NCBI RefSeq assembly: GCF_947495625.1 | Contig: NZ_CANLZW010000023.1 | Location: 1 to 64,000, forward strand | Length of the DNA stretch: 64,000 nucleotides | Source: an uncultured Cocleimonas sp. | Lineage (GTDB): Bacteria; Pseudomonadota; Gammaproteobacteria; Thiotrichales; Thiotrichaceae | Direction of reading: 5' to 3' | Shown here: in pieces, positions 9,347 to 18,496 of the stretch | Numbering within the stretch: the first letter of the stretch is position 1 | Layout: each line of letters starts with the position of its first letter | Translations under genes and position numbers: made by a program | Notes under the pieces: generated by a model | Databases searched by the model: none | What the model was told of the DNA's origin: nothing | The model's input: only the letters and a program-made list of their open reading frames with translations

Positions 9347-11770
9347 ATGCTTTGGTTGTTAGCACTCATAATTATAATCGGGGTCATTGGCTATCTACGC
9401 TCATCCTTGAACCATGCAAGTTGGGCAATCGGTGCATGGCTTGTCATCAGTGCGTTCGCTGGCGCTTTATTTAGTTGGCTCTGGATAATTTGGGTCCCGG
9501 TCCTGCTGATTATCACTCTGATTAATATCCCAAGCTTACGTCAGTCACTCATCAGTAAACCGGCGATGAAATTACTTAAAGCCAATCTTCCAACCATATC
9601 GAAAACAGAACAAGAAGCACTGGATGGCGGAAATGTCTGGTGGGATGCCGAGCTATTCTCTGGAAAACCTGATTGGACACGATTACGCGATCTATCTTCA
9701 AGCTCACTCAGTAAAGAAGAACAGGAATTCATCGACGGCCCAGTAGAAACATTGTGCGGAATGTTAGATGACTGGAAAATCACTCACGAGCTACATGATT
9801 TACCCACCTCAGTTTGGGATTATATAAAAGAACAACGCTTTTTTGGCATGATCATCCCCAAAGAATACGGCGGTTTAGGCTTTTCAGCCCACGCTCACTC
9901 ACAAGTTGTGATGAAAGTTTCAGGCCGAAGCATTACTGCTGCTGTAACCATTATGGTACCGAACTCACTCGGTCCTGGTGAGTTATTGATGAAATATGGC
10001 AATAAAGATCAAAAAGATTTTTATCTTCCTCGTCTCGCAGTGGGTAAAGATATCCCCTGCTTTGCATTAACAGGTCCAGAAGCAGGCAGTGATGCAGGAT
10101 CTATTCCAGATATCGGCATTGTCTGTAAGCAAGAATTCAATGGTGAAGAAGATGTTCTTGGCATTCGTCTCAATTGGGAAAAACGCTACATCACCCTCTC
10201 CCCTGTTGCCACGCTATTAGGTTTAGCCTTCCAGCTTTACGATCCTGACAATCTATTAAGTGCAGATATTGAAAGAGAAGGCGATCACATCGGCATTACC
10301 GTTGCCCTGATTCCTACCAATACACCAGGCATTGATATTGGCAAACGCCACTTCCCTCTTAACAGTCCATTTATGAATGGCCCTAATTGGGGTAAAGACG
10401 TTTTCATTCCTATGGATTGGCTCATCGGTGGTGTTGATAATGTCGGTAAAGGCTGGCGCATGCTGGTTGAATGTCTTGGTGAAGGACGCGGTATTTCATT
10501 GCCGGCTCAATCTACCGGTGCTGCCAAGTTGGTCACTAGGTACACAGGTGCGTACGCTAGAGTCCGCAGACAATTTGGTCTCCCAATCGGTGTTTTCGAA
10601 GGCGTGGAAGAACCACTCGCAGAAATACTGGGTAATACCTACATCATGGATGGCGCGAGAAAACTAACAACCACCGCATTAGACCAAGGTCAGAGACCCG
10701 CAGTAGTAACTGCCCTACTCAAATATCAACTTACAGAGCGTATGCGTGTTGTCATTAACAACGCGATGGATATTCAAGGTGGATCAGGCATATGCCTTGG
10801 CCCATCGAATCTTATAGGTCGTGGCTATCAAGCAATTCCTATAGCTATTACGGTTGAAGGCGCAAATATCCTTACGCGCACGCTAATCGTGTTTGGGCAA
10901 GGAGCAATACGTTGTCATCCTTATCTATTAGATATTATGAAAGCAACGCAAGAAGATGATCTTAAAACACTCGATGATAAGTTATTCTCACACATCGGAT
11001 TTGTTGTAAGCAATCTATCTCGCAGTGTCTGGTTCGGTTTGACTAATGCCGTATTTGAAGTACCTGGCACACCATTAACACGTCAATATTATCGTCGCCT
11101 CACACGCTTAAGTGCAGGTTTCGCATTATTGTCTGACTATGCTCTGTTAACACTGGGAGGAAGTCTAAAACGTAAAGAGAGACTCTCAGGTCGATTTGCA
11201 GATATCTTAGCCAATATGTACCTATGTTCAGCCGCACTGAAGCACTTCGAAGACCAAGGTGAGCCAGAAGCTGATTTACCGCTTCTCCACTACGCTTGTC
11301 AGTCAACCATGCACGATGCACAACAAGCAATGTTAGCGGTTTTCTACAACTTACCTATTTCACCCATTGCCAAAACCTTGCGCGCATTAATGTTCCCATT
11401 CGGCAAGCCCTACTCGCCACCTTCGGATAAGTTGATTCACGAAGTAGCGCAACTGGCTTTAAGTCCGTCTGCTACCAGAGATCGTTTAACCGAAGGTTGC
11501 TATTTAACGGATGACCCAAATGATCCCGCTGGCAGAATCGAACACGCATTTAATCTGGCGATTAAAGCGGAAACCTTAGAGACCAAGTTCAAAAAACTCA
11601 TGAAAGAAGATAAATTGAGCAGCAGAACACACGAAGAACGCATGCAAGAAGCAGTAGAGAAGAAGCTATTGACCGAGGCAGAAGGCGAACAATTACATGA
11701 ATTATGGTTAGCGACTAGAGAAGCTATTCGCGTTGATCACTTTACCAGCAAGGAATTAAACCGTGCCTAA
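9347..11770 (+). CDS. fadE: FadE-type acyl-CoA dehydrogenase
   Basis: Catalyses the first beta-oxidation step, acyl-CoA to trans-2-enoyl-CoA, with FAD. At 807 residues it has the large FadE architecture. Two hydrophobic segments lie in the first 65 residues. The dehydrogenase core starts near residue 85 (GNVWWDAELFSGKPDW), with IPKEYGGLGFSAHAHS, CFALTGPEAGSDAGSIPD and DIQGGSGICLG. A helical C-terminal domain of the DUF1974 type follows. A TAGGAGA site lies 9 bases before the ATG. Its stop overlaps the fadI start, so the operon is translationally coupled. Confidence 0.95.
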   Translation: MLWLLALIIIIGVIGYLRSSLNHASWAIGAWLVISAFAGALFSWLWIIWVPVLLIITLINIPSLRQSLISKPAMKLLKANLPTISKTEQEALDGGNVWWDAELFSGKPDWTRLRDLSSSSLSKEEQEFIDGPVETLCGMLDDWKITHELHDLPTSVWDYIKEQRFFGMIIPKEYGGLGFSAHAHSQVVMKVSGRSITAAVTIMVPNSLGPGELLMKYGNKDQKDFYLPRLAVGKDIPCFALTGPEAGSDAGSIPDIGIVCKQEFNGEEDVLGIRLNWEKRYITLSPVATLLGLAFQLYDPDNLLSADIEREGDHIGITVALIPTNTPGIDIGKRHFPLNSPFMNGPNWGKDVFIPMDWLIGGVDNVGKGWRMLVECLGEGRGISLPAQSTGAAKLVTRYTGAYARVRRQFGLPIGVFEGVEEPLAEILGNTYIMDGARKLTTTALDQGQRPAVVTALLKYQLTERMRVVINNAMDIQGGSGICLGPSNLIGRGYQAIPIAITVEGANILTRTLIVFGQGAIRCHPYLLDIMKATQEDDLKTLDDKLFSHIGFVVSNLSRSVWFGLTNAVFEVPGTPLTRQYYRRLTRLSAGFALLSDYALLTLGGSLKRKERLSGRFADILANMYLCSAALKHFEDQGEPEADLPLLHYACQSTMHDAQQAMLAVFYNLPISPIAKTLRALMFPFGKPYSPPSDKLIHEVAQLALSPSATRDRLTEGCYLTDDPNDPAGRIEHAFNLAIKAETLETKFKKLMKEDKLSSRTHEERMQEAVEKKLLTEAEGEQLHELWLATREAIRVDHFTSKELNRA

Positions 11771-13076
11771 AAACTCTAAATCAAAAACCAGCTCGCAAGC
11801 AAGACCTGTTTATCTTGTCGATGGAGCGCGCACGCCATTTCTAAAAGCACCCGGTGCACCTGGCTTATTTAGTGCGACGCAACTTGCACTTGGCGCAACT
11901 AAACCGTTAATGCTAAGACAGCCATTTGAAGCATCTGATCTGGATGAGGTTATTTATGGTTGTATGATGCCGAGTGAGGACGAGGCAAATATCGCACGTG
12001 TAATCGCATTACGCATGGGTGGTGGAGATAAACTCACGGCCTTCACTGTCCAACGCAACTGCGCCTCAGGCATGCAAGCCATCGATAATGCAGTGAGAAA
12101 TATCTCACACGGTTATGCCGATATGATTATGGCTGGCGGTGTGGATGCAATGAGTAGAGCGCCATTATTACTGCGACAAGACATGGTGCACTGGTTAGCC
12201 AACTGGAATAAAGCAAAATCTGCAGGCGCAAAGATCAAAGCACTGGGTAAATTAAAAGGCCGTTACTTCGCGCCCATAATTGCGCTTCTGCGTGGTTTAA
12301 CTGATCCTGTAGTGGGTTTGAATATGGGTCAAACTGCCGAAAATCTGGCGTATAAATTCAATATTAGCCGTGAGCAAATGGACGAATACGCGGTACAAAG
12401 TCACTTGCGCTTAGTCGCCGCGATGGAAGCAGGTTCGCTTGAAGAAATCGAAGCGATTTATGATGATTCAGGAAAGATGTTTGATGCAGATGATGGCGTT
12501 CGACCTGATAGTTCGGTAGAAAAAATTGCCAAACTCAAACCTTTCTTTGATAAACCTTATGGAAAAGTGACACCAGCAAATAGCTCACAAATCACAGACG
12601 GTGCAACCAGTTTAATCGTTGCCAGCGAAGATGCAGTCAAAAAATACAAGCTTTCACCTATCGCCAAATTAAGTCCTGCTCAATGGGCAGGATTAGACCC
12701 GGCACAAATGGGTTTAGGCCCAGCGCACGCAATTGTAGAAACACTGAAATTCCATCATCTAATTATGGAAAATATAGATTACTGGGAAATCAACGAAGCC
12801 TTCGCTGCGCAAGTACAAGCCTGCGTGCTGGCACTGAACGACACAGAATACTGTAAGAATGAATTAGGCTTACTCAAGGAAGCAGGAAAAATCCCGATGG
12901 ATAAACTCAATGTTGATGGGGGTGCAATTGCACTCGGCCATCCGGTAGGTTCGAGTGGTGCTCGCATTGTGCTTCATTTGGCGCATGTGCTTAAACGGGA
13001 AAATGCCAAGAAAGGCATCGCATCACTTTGTATTGGTGGTGGTCAAGGTGGATCAATGTTGGTGGAGGCGGTATGA
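11763..13076 (+). CDS. fadI: Acetyl-CoA C-acyltransferase (3-ketoacyl-CoA thiolase)
   Basis: The thiolytic last step of beta-oxidation. The nucleophilic cysteine lies in QRNCASGMQAID (C100). The base/acid residues lie in NEAFAAQ (His-type region) and GGAIALGHPVGSSGARI, and the late cysteine is in ASLCIGGGQGGSM. At 437 residues it is close to FadI (436) rather than FadA. The start is GTG at 11763, overlapping the fadE stop by 8 bases; its own stop overlaps the fadJ start as ATGA. The enzyme presumably pairs with the FadJ-like protein as the alpha/beta complex. Confidence 0.93.
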   Translation: MPKNSKSKTSSQARPVYLVDGARTPFLKAPGAPGLFSATQLALGATKPLMLRQPFEASDLDEVIYGCMMPSEDEANIARVIALRMGGGDKLTAFTVQRNCASGMQAIDNAVRNISHGYADMIMAGGVDAMSRAPLLLRQDMVHWLANWNKAKSAGAKIKALGKLKGRYFAPIIALLRGLTDPVVGLNMGQTAENLAYKFNISREQMDEYAVQSHLRLVAAMEAGSLEEIEAIYDDSGKMFDADDGVRPDSSVEKIAKLKPFFDKPYGKVTPANSSQITDGATSLIVASEDAVKKYKLSPIAKLSPAQWAGLDPAQMGLGPAHAIVETLKFHHLIMENIDYWEINEAFAAQVQACVLALNDTEYCKNELGLLKEAGKIPMDKLNVDGGAIALGHPVGSSGARIVLHLAHVLKRENAKKGIASLCIGGGQGGSMLVEAV

Positions 13077-15046
13077 GCAACAGTATAGAAAATAACAAAA
13101 ACACTTACAAAAACCTTTCACTCTCTGTTGAAAATGAACTCGCATGGTTAACACTCGATGTTAAAGACGAAGCAGCAAATGTGATTAACCCTGATGTTGT
13201 TGCAGAACTATCAAAAGCCTGTGATGAAGTCAAAGCCATGTCCGGCATAAAAGGCTTAATTATTCATTCGGGCAAACCCAGCGGCTTTATCGCGGGTGCC
13301 GATGTGAAAAAATTCACCGAAGTCACCGACACGACACAAGCCTTGGTGTTTATCCACGCAGGTCAGGCTGCCTGTCAAAAAATTGAAGACTTGCCGATTC
13401 CCACTGTGGCGATGGTTCAAGGTTTTTGCATGGGTGGCGGTTTAGAAATTGCATTGTCTTGTGACTATATTGTCACTGACGATTCGCCATCGACCAAACT
13501 CTCACTACCCGAAGTCAAACTAGGCATTCACCCTGGCTTTGGTGGCACGGTTCGTTCGATTCGCCGTATGGGTGTATTAGCCGCTATGCCATTGATGCTA
13601 ACGGGTAGAAATGTATTACCTCGTCAGGCTAAGAAAATGGGACTCACGGATTTATGCGTGCCATTACGCCAGCTGAAAGCCTCTGCGATTCAAACGGCTT
13701 TACGCAAACCACCGAAACAACAAGCGCCCAAATCAGCAATGTTGCTAGAAGCTGGTCCGATGAGAAAACTAGTCACGATGCAAATGCGCAAACAGGTAGC
13801 CTCAAAAGCCAAGCAAGAGCACTACCCTGCCCCTTACGCCTTAATCAATATTTGGGAAATGCACGGCAGCAAAAGCAATGATATGTATGCTGCTGAAGCA
13901 GAGTCTGTTGCGCAGTTAGCGATGACTGAAACTGCACAGAATCTGGTACGCGTGTTCTTCTTACAAAATCGTTTAAAAGCCTTGGGTGATAAATCACTGT
14001 TTTCACCGAAGCATGTACATGTGATAGGTGGTGGCGTGATGGGTGGAGACATTGCAGCATGGTGTGCAATGCAAGGTTTCAAAGTCACCATTCAAGACCT
14101 TAGCCAAGATGCATTAGGTCGTGTCGTGGGTCGTGCTGTCAAAGGCTTCAAACGCCGTTATCGCAAAGACAAATTTCGTATTATGAGCGCACAAGATAAT
14201 CTCATCCCTGATATACATGGCCACGGAATTAGCAAAGCAGATGTCATTATCGAAGCCATTTTTGAAAACCTGGAAGCCAAGCAAACGATATTCAAAGACG
14301 TCGAAGCCAAAGCCAAACCCGATGCAATCATCGCGACCAATACCTCCAGTATTACGCTAAATGAAATTGCCGGAGTAATGAAAAACCCAAAGCGTTTAGT
14401 TGGCCTGCACTTCTTTAATCCCGTGTTTAAAATGCCGTTGCTGGAGATCATCTATACCCCTGACAAAACCGATCCTAAAATCATAGAATTGGCTCAATCG
14501 TTTGGCGCGCATATTGGCAAACTGCCGTTACCTGTTAAAAGCTCACCGGGCTTTTTGATCAATCGTATTTTGATGCCTTATATTCTTGAAGGCGTAACGA
14601 TTCATCAGGAAGGTGTTCCGGCTACAGTTGTAGATAAAGTCGCTGTCGATTACGGCATGCCAATGGGACCGTTAGAGCTGGCTGATACTGTCGGTCTGGA
14701 TATCTGTTTGCACGTGGGGAAAATTCTTGCGGATAAAGTCGGCGTGACCTTGCCAACCACTCTGGATAGTGAAGTAGAATCCGGTCGATTAGGTAAAAAA
14801 TCAGGACAAGGTTTCTATAATTGGAAAGCAGATAAGAAAATTAAGGAAAAAAACGCCCCAAAGTGGGGGGGTGACCTTGATCAATTAGAAAAGCGTCTCA
14901 TCGATAAGTTTTTAAACGAGTCACAGAAATGTCTCAATGAAGGACTGGTAGAAGACGCTGATTTACTCGATGCTGGCGTGATTTTTGGTACAGGCTTTGC
15001 CCCGTTTAGAGGTGGGCCAATGAATGTGATTAAAAACGCTGGATAA
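13073..15046 (+). CDS. fadJ: Bifunctional enoyl-CoA hydratase / 3-hydroxyacyl-CoA dehydrogenase
   Basis: The alpha subunit of the fatty-acid oxidation complex. The N-terminal crotonase domain has SGFIAGADVKKF, CMGGGLEIALSCDY and LPEVKLGIHPGFGG. The NAD-binding domain starts at VHVIGGGVMGGDIAAWCAMQG. The dehydrogenase domain has GLHFFNPVFKMPLLEI, and the C-terminal half repeat ends FGTGFAPFRGGPM. The start is taken at 13073 rather than 13028: the ATGA overlap with fadI and a GGTGGAGG box support it, giving 657 residues, shorter than E. coli FadJ (714). The linker between the two C-terminal helical repeats carries a copy of the dispersed C-rich element (14851-14877). Confidence 0.93.
   Translation: MSNSIENNKNTYKNLSLSVENELAWLTLDVKDEAANVINPDVVAELSKACDEVKAMSGIKGLIIHSGKPSGFIAGADVKKFTEVTDTTQALVFIHAGQAACQKIEDLPIPTVAMVQGFCMGGGLEIALSCDYIVTDDSPSTKLSLPEVKLGIHPGFGGTVRSIRRMGVLAAMPLMLTGRNVLPRQAKKMGLTDLCVPLRQLKASAIQTALRKPPKQQAPKSAMLLEAGPMRKLVTMQMRKQVASKAKQEHYPAPYALINIWEMHGSKSNDMYAAEAESVAQLAMTETAQNLVRVFFLQNRLKALGDKSLFSPKHVHVIGGGVMGGDIAAWCAMQGFKVTIQDLSQDALGRVVGRAVKGFKRRYRKDKFRIMSAQDNLIPDIHGHGISKADVIIEAIFENLEAKQTIFKDVEAKAKPDAIIATNTSSITLNEIAGVMKNPKRLVGLHFFNPVFKMPLLEIIYTPDKTDPKIIELAQSFGAHIGKLPLPVKSSPGFLINRILMPYILEGVTIHQEGVPATVVDKVAVDYGMPMGPLELADTVGLDICLHVGKILADKVGVTLPTTLDSEVESGRLGKKSGQGFYNWKADKKIKEKNAPKWGGDLDQLEKRLIDKFLNESQKCLNEGLVEDADLLDAGVIFGTGFAPFRGGPMNVIKNAG
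14848..14877 (-). repeat. C-rich element copy inside fadJ, antisense
   Basis: On the minus strand, GTCACCCCCCCACTTTGGGG is followed by CGTTTTTTT. CCCC and GGGG pair around CACTTT and a T-tract follows, an intrinsic-terminator-like structure antisense to fadJ. It could end transcripts of the convergent M28-like gene (stop at 15075). In the sense frame it encodes N-A-P-K-W-G-G-D. Confidence 0.7.
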
Positions 15047-15074
15047 GAACTCATTTTTAGAAGAGATCTTTAAA

Positions 15075-16181
15075 CTACAATTCAGCGGATAAGCCCTTGC
15101 GTTGCTCGGCAATCAAAGGCTTATTCGCTGGCTCTCCAGAATCCATCACCACCTGATACAAACCCTGTACCAACATTGCGACTTTTTCGTAATCGATATC
15201 GTTTTCAGGGACATGCTTGAGTTTGGATTTGGACGCACTTCGGCCCTTTCCTCCTTTTGGCTCATTCTTAGTTCTAAGTTCAGCCGTATCGCTCATCAAC
15301 ACTGCGGGATAGCCCATTTTCCAATAGTTTTGGTGGTCGACCGATTTCGACCCTAATAGATTTTGCGGAATACTCTGCGAATAAAGCGGTAATTTCGATA
15401 CCCGTTTAAAACTGCGCTTCAATTGCCTGACTTCGGAAAAATCCGTCAAACGTCCGGTGAGATTGATGTAATTCCCCTGCTCTGGATAAAACAGTTTCAT
15501 AAAATTATACGGATGTTTCTGGCTTTGCTTATCCGAGTTATAGATACCGACGCTGTCCAGCGACACCATCAGACGCACTTCTTTTCCTGAATCTTTCAAA
15601 GACTCCGCATGAATATAACTTCCTGTAGTTTCGATGCGGCTCGATTGATTACTGGATAACGGATAGGCCACCAAAACTACTCGTAGCGGCAACTTCTCTG
15701 CATTCTTCGATAACTGTCTCGCTAGCTCGATTAAGGCCGACACACCCGATGCGTTGCCTTCGGTATCATGCGAACTGTTCTCCGCATCATAATGCGCGCC
15801 TATCACAAAAACTTCTTTTGAATCTGCGCCTAAATTGAGTATCACATTTTGATAATTTCCCGCCAAGGTATTAATGTACTGATACCTCACCCTACCAAGA
15901 CCAATAAATTCATTTGAGATATATTTAGCGGTTTTTTTCAACTGCGCACTATCAAGTGTGCGAGGGGCATATTCATTCGTCAACATACGAACATGCCTCT
16001 CAAGCCTTTTCACATCAACTTCTGGGGCTGTATCTTCTTTGACAAAAGAAAAAATCGGTTGCGTCACCGTAAACCAGATCAATACACTTGCCACAAATAA
16101 AGCAATCAGCCAATCCGTCAGTTTACTAGCTAACCTTTTAGCGAGGTTACTAGTTTGGCTTTTGGCAAAAATATTTTGCAT
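15075..16181 (-). CDS. Membrane-anchored M28-family peptidase homologue, probably inactive
   Basis: A 368-residue protein with one N-terminal transmembrane segment (about residues 24-44, LIALFVASVLIWFTV) and an extracytoplasmic zinc-aminopeptidase-like domain. The first metal motif GAHYDAE is kept. The bridging-Asp position, usually DNASG, reads GNASG. The catalytic Glu-Glu pair (usually LEEPP before the NMGS segment) reads LSSNQ. The final histidine region is replaced by a charged loop (residues about 310-335). Active M28 relatives keep all of these, so it is more likely a binding pseudoenzyme. It is convergent with fadJ, and the two stop codons are about 30 bases apart. Confidence 0.75.
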   Translation of the reverse strand: MQNIFAKSQTSNLAKRLASKLTDWLIALFVASVLIWFTVTQPIFSFVKEDTAPEVDVKRLERHVRMLTNEYAPRTLDSAQLKKTAKYISNEFIGLGRVRYQYINTLAGNYQNVILNLGADSKEVFVIGAHYDAENSSHDTEGNASGVSALIELARQLSKNAEKLPLRVVLVAYPLSSNQSSRIETTGSYIHAESLKDSGKEVRLMVSLDSVGIYNSDKQSQKHPYNFMKLFYPEQGNYINLTGRLTDFSEVRQLKRSFKRVSKLPLYSQSIPQNLLGSKSVDHQNYWKMGYPAVLMSDTAELRTKNEPKGGKGRSASKSKLKHVPENDIDYEKVAMLVQGLYQVVMDSGEPANKPLIAEQRKGLSAEL

Positions 16182-16325
16182 GAGTTAATCAATAATGAGA
16201 TGAGACAGGAAGATCAATGTCTCACAGGGGTTCATTTATATTGGTTAGATAAATACTAACGGTATGTTTAGGGCGATTAAAAAAATCGAAAAGAGAGAGT
16301 TGATTAAAGATTAATCAAAGACAAT

Positions 16326-16354
16326 GTCATCCCCCTACTTTCAGGGGCTTTTTT
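16326..16354 (+). repeat. C-rich element with terminator hairpin
   Basis: GTCATCCCCCTACTTTCAGG is followed by GGCTTTTTT. CCCCT pairs with AGGGG over a 6-base loop, then T6. It is in plus orientation although both flanking genes are on the minus strand. Confidence 0.8.
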
Positions 16355-16374
16355 CCTATCAATCTCAAACTAAA

Positions 16375-17250
16375 CTAACTCCGTTCAGCCAACTGCGATT
16401 GCAATTCCTGATACAACAGCTGTGAAAGCTCAGACGATGATGTGCCTTTTCTTTGCACCAGCACAACATGGCGATGCACTTGCGGTTCGCCAAAAGGGAA
16501 TATTCTGAGATTTCTCGCGACTTCTAGCGACACCCTGCCCATAGGAACAATACCACTACCAAGTCCTGCCAGAGTCATTTGCACGATGGAATCGGTTGAA
16601 TCTAGTTCCATCGCTTCGTCTACGTTTAGATGAAACTGCTTTAACGCTTTATCAATTTGAATACCTAGACCAGCGTTTCGATTGAGTCGAATGAAATGAT
16701 CGGCTTCGAGGGCTTCCCGCCACGACTTTGGGTTTTTCGTTAAATCTGAAATCACCACTAGCGGCTCGCTGAAAATCGGAATTCGCTCCATAGATTCAGG
16801 TAACTCTGTCGCGTCACTGACAATTGCAGCATCCAATTCTTTGCGCATTACCCGCCGCATCAAAACTTGCGACTGACCTTCTTCGATGCGCACCCTTACC
16901 TCGGGATAACGCCTTACCAACGAACGTAATGTTTCGGGTAATAATGACGGGGTGATACCATTGATTGAACCTATCGATAATCGACCACGAATCGTACCCT
17001 CAGCCGCGGTAGATTTGAAATCATCAAACTCCTCTACCAGCTTACGCGCGCGCTCTAACAATGACTCACCCATTGTATTTATTCGGGGTGGTCGCAGTGA
17101 ACGATCAAACAATTGTAGATTTAACTCCTCCTCCAATTGTCGGATTTGCTGACTAACCGCTGCGGGTGTAATAAACAATAACTCCGCCGCGTCCGCAAAC
17201 GAATCGGCTTCCGCTACGGTTATTAACGCTTGTAAATGTCTCATCTCCAT
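16375..17250 (-). CDS. LysR-family transcriptional regulator
   Basis: A 291-residue LysR regulator. The winged helix-turn-helix occupies the first 60 residues (MEMRHLQALITVAEADSFADAAELL, ITPAAVSQQIRQLEEEL, LFDRS). An effector-binding domain of periplasmic-binding fold follows from about residue 90 (RGRLSIGSINGITPSLLP onward). No divergent partner gene is present: upstream is a 244-base AT-rich gap and then another minus-strand gene, so the target cannot be inferred from position. The ligand is unknown. Confidence 0.9.
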   Translation of the reverse strand: MEMRHLQALITVAEADSFADAAELLFITPAAVSQQIRQLEEELNLQLFDRSLRPPRINTMGESLLERARKLVEEFDDFKSTAAEGTIRGRLSIGSINGITPSLLPETLRSLVRRYPEVRVRIEEGQSQVLMRRVMRKELDAAIVSDATELPESMERIPIFSEPLVVISDLTKNPKSWREALEADHFIRLNRNAGLGIQIDKALKQFHLNVDEAMELDSTDSIVQMTLAGLGSGIVPMGRVSLEVARNLRIFPFGEPQVHRHVVLVQRKGTSSSELSQLLYQELQSQLAERS

Positions 17251-17494
17251 AGATTAAGTATAGATTAATCTATATATGAATAACTATCTTTTGATTTGAG
17301 TTCTACTAACAATTTATACACGTTTGATTAACTGCATTCATATAAATTACACATTGAAGACAATCACGAAAACAATCAAAGAGTTCGCGCCTTATTTAGT
17401 AATTATTACTGTATTGGTCGCTTTTAATTTACCGTTTTTATTGACCTGAGTTAAAACTAAATAACAATGAATAAAACGAGACAGCTAAATAAGA

Positions 17495-17785
17495 TCAATC
17501 ATTCTCATCAATAGTAGCAACACCTTTTGCAGTCAATTCCACATAGATGCTTTTCGCATTATTCAAGACTAAATCATCGATGCTTTCTGTAAGTGATAAC
17601 AGCGGTACTTTATTGGCAGTTTCTTCAGTTTGGCCAACTTTGCAATCGAAGCTCCAATACTTGGCGTCTGCCGGTAGGTTTTTGCTACGTTCTTTTTTCA
17701 GGAATTTTTTGATCTCGTGTTTAATCGAATCGACGATACGAGGTGTTTTGATTTTTGGGTGTTCTAGCTTAAAAGTCTTTTTCAT
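17495..17785 (-). CDS. Small conserved protein, DUF6172-like
   Basis: A 96-residue cytoplasmic protein with a very basic N-terminal half (MKKTFKLEHPKIKTPRIVDSIKHEI onward, FLKKERSKNLP) and a WSFDCKVGQ segment. I recognise this as resembling the small proteobacterial family DUF6172, of unknown function. It is monocistronic, with an AGGATTCC purine stretch upstream. No catalytic motif is visible. Confidence 0.7.
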   Translation of the reverse strand: MKKTFKLEHPKIKTPRIVDSIKHEIKKFLKKERSKNLPADAKYWSFDCKVGQTEETANKVPLLSLTESIDDLVLNNAKSIYVELTAKGVATIDEND

Positions 17786-17992
17786 TGGAATCCTAGTGGG
17801 ATGAGTCTTTCATTAGCCATCAACTACAGCTAATAAATAATTTAAGAGTAAATACAGAACGCAGAATAGCGTCTAACGGCGCGCAGTGTACATTTGAAAG
17901 AATGATACTACAAGATCTAGCGTTCGGATGAATTAAGGCGGGATTAGATGAATTTAAGAAGGGTCTGGAAATATCGAAACAGATTAATAGTA

Positions 17993-18035
17993 TCACCCCC
18001 CTACTTTAAAAAAGTGCTCAAAAGTAGGGGGGTGA
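17993..18035. repeat. C-rich element as a perfect inverted pair
   Basis: Arms 17993-18007 (TCACCCCCCTACTTT) and 18021-18035 (AAAGTAGGGGGGTGA) are exact reverse complements over 15 bp around a 13-base A-rich loop. It lies between two minus-strand genes. Confidence 0.92.
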
Positions 18036-18119
18036 CTTAAAGGTATGAATACGTTATTTAGTGGTTTCTACAAATCATAACGACTGCATCAGCGACCAAA
18101 CGTAATCACAGTAATTTGC

Positions 18120-18317
18120 TTAAGATTTATTCTTCTTCACAGAACAGGTATTAATACCAAACATCGCATATGGAGGGCACCAACCGATCAAACCTGTTAA
18201 CAACGGTACAGCACCAACAGCACCCCACCAGTTTTTCGCATACACACCCCAGGCAATAATAACCAAACCTGCGACAATTCTAATAATACGTTCGTATTTT
18301 CCGACATTAACATTCAT
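18120..18317 (-). CDS. DUF2892-family (YgaP-type) inner-membrane protein
   Basis: A 65-residue membrane protein. MNVNVGKYERIIRIVAG leads into two hydrophobic segments separated by AKNWWGA, then WCPPYAMFGINTC near the C-terminus, the pattern of DUF2892 proteins (the membrane domain also fused to rhodanese in YgaP). The open frame extends to 18446, but the start at 18317 has a GGAG box 9 bases upstream and matches the family start. The two cysteines fit a sulfur-related role, which is inference. A perfect 16-bp palindrome lies 164 bases upstream. Confidence 0.85.
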   Translation of the reverse strand: MNVNVGKYERIIRIVAGLVIIAWGVYAKNWWGAVGAVPLLTGLIGWCPPYAMFGINTCSVKKNKS

Positions 18318-18480
18318 TTCAATTAACTCCTTGTAAGTTAAATTGTAGGTTAAACACTCATCCGTAAAGATGAGAATTAACAAGAATCCAAGGTTCGTTT
18401 TTCGGGGAACTCGCCTTATACCAGCAAACACTTGTTTACTGGTCACTGCTAAAATTTATACCCATCAGATAACAATGTCT

Positions 18481-18496
18481 ATTAGAATATTCTAAT
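18481..18496. promoter_or_regulatory. Perfect 16-bp palindrome, candidate operator
   Basis: ATTAGAATATTCTAAT is an exact palindrome upstream of the DUF2892 gene. Sites of this AT-rich shape are used by ArsR-type repressors such as BigR/YgaV that control DUF2892 and rhodanese genes; that assignment is inference. No regulator gene is adjacent. Confidence 0.5.

Noticed and set aside
13028-13072. Upstream start for fadJ
   Set aside because: The extra 15 residues overlap fadI in another frame; the ATGA overlap and GGTGGAGG box favour 13073.
18318-18446. N-terminal extension of the DUF2892 gene
   Set aside because: A good GGAG box and the family start support 18317; the extension lacks similarity.
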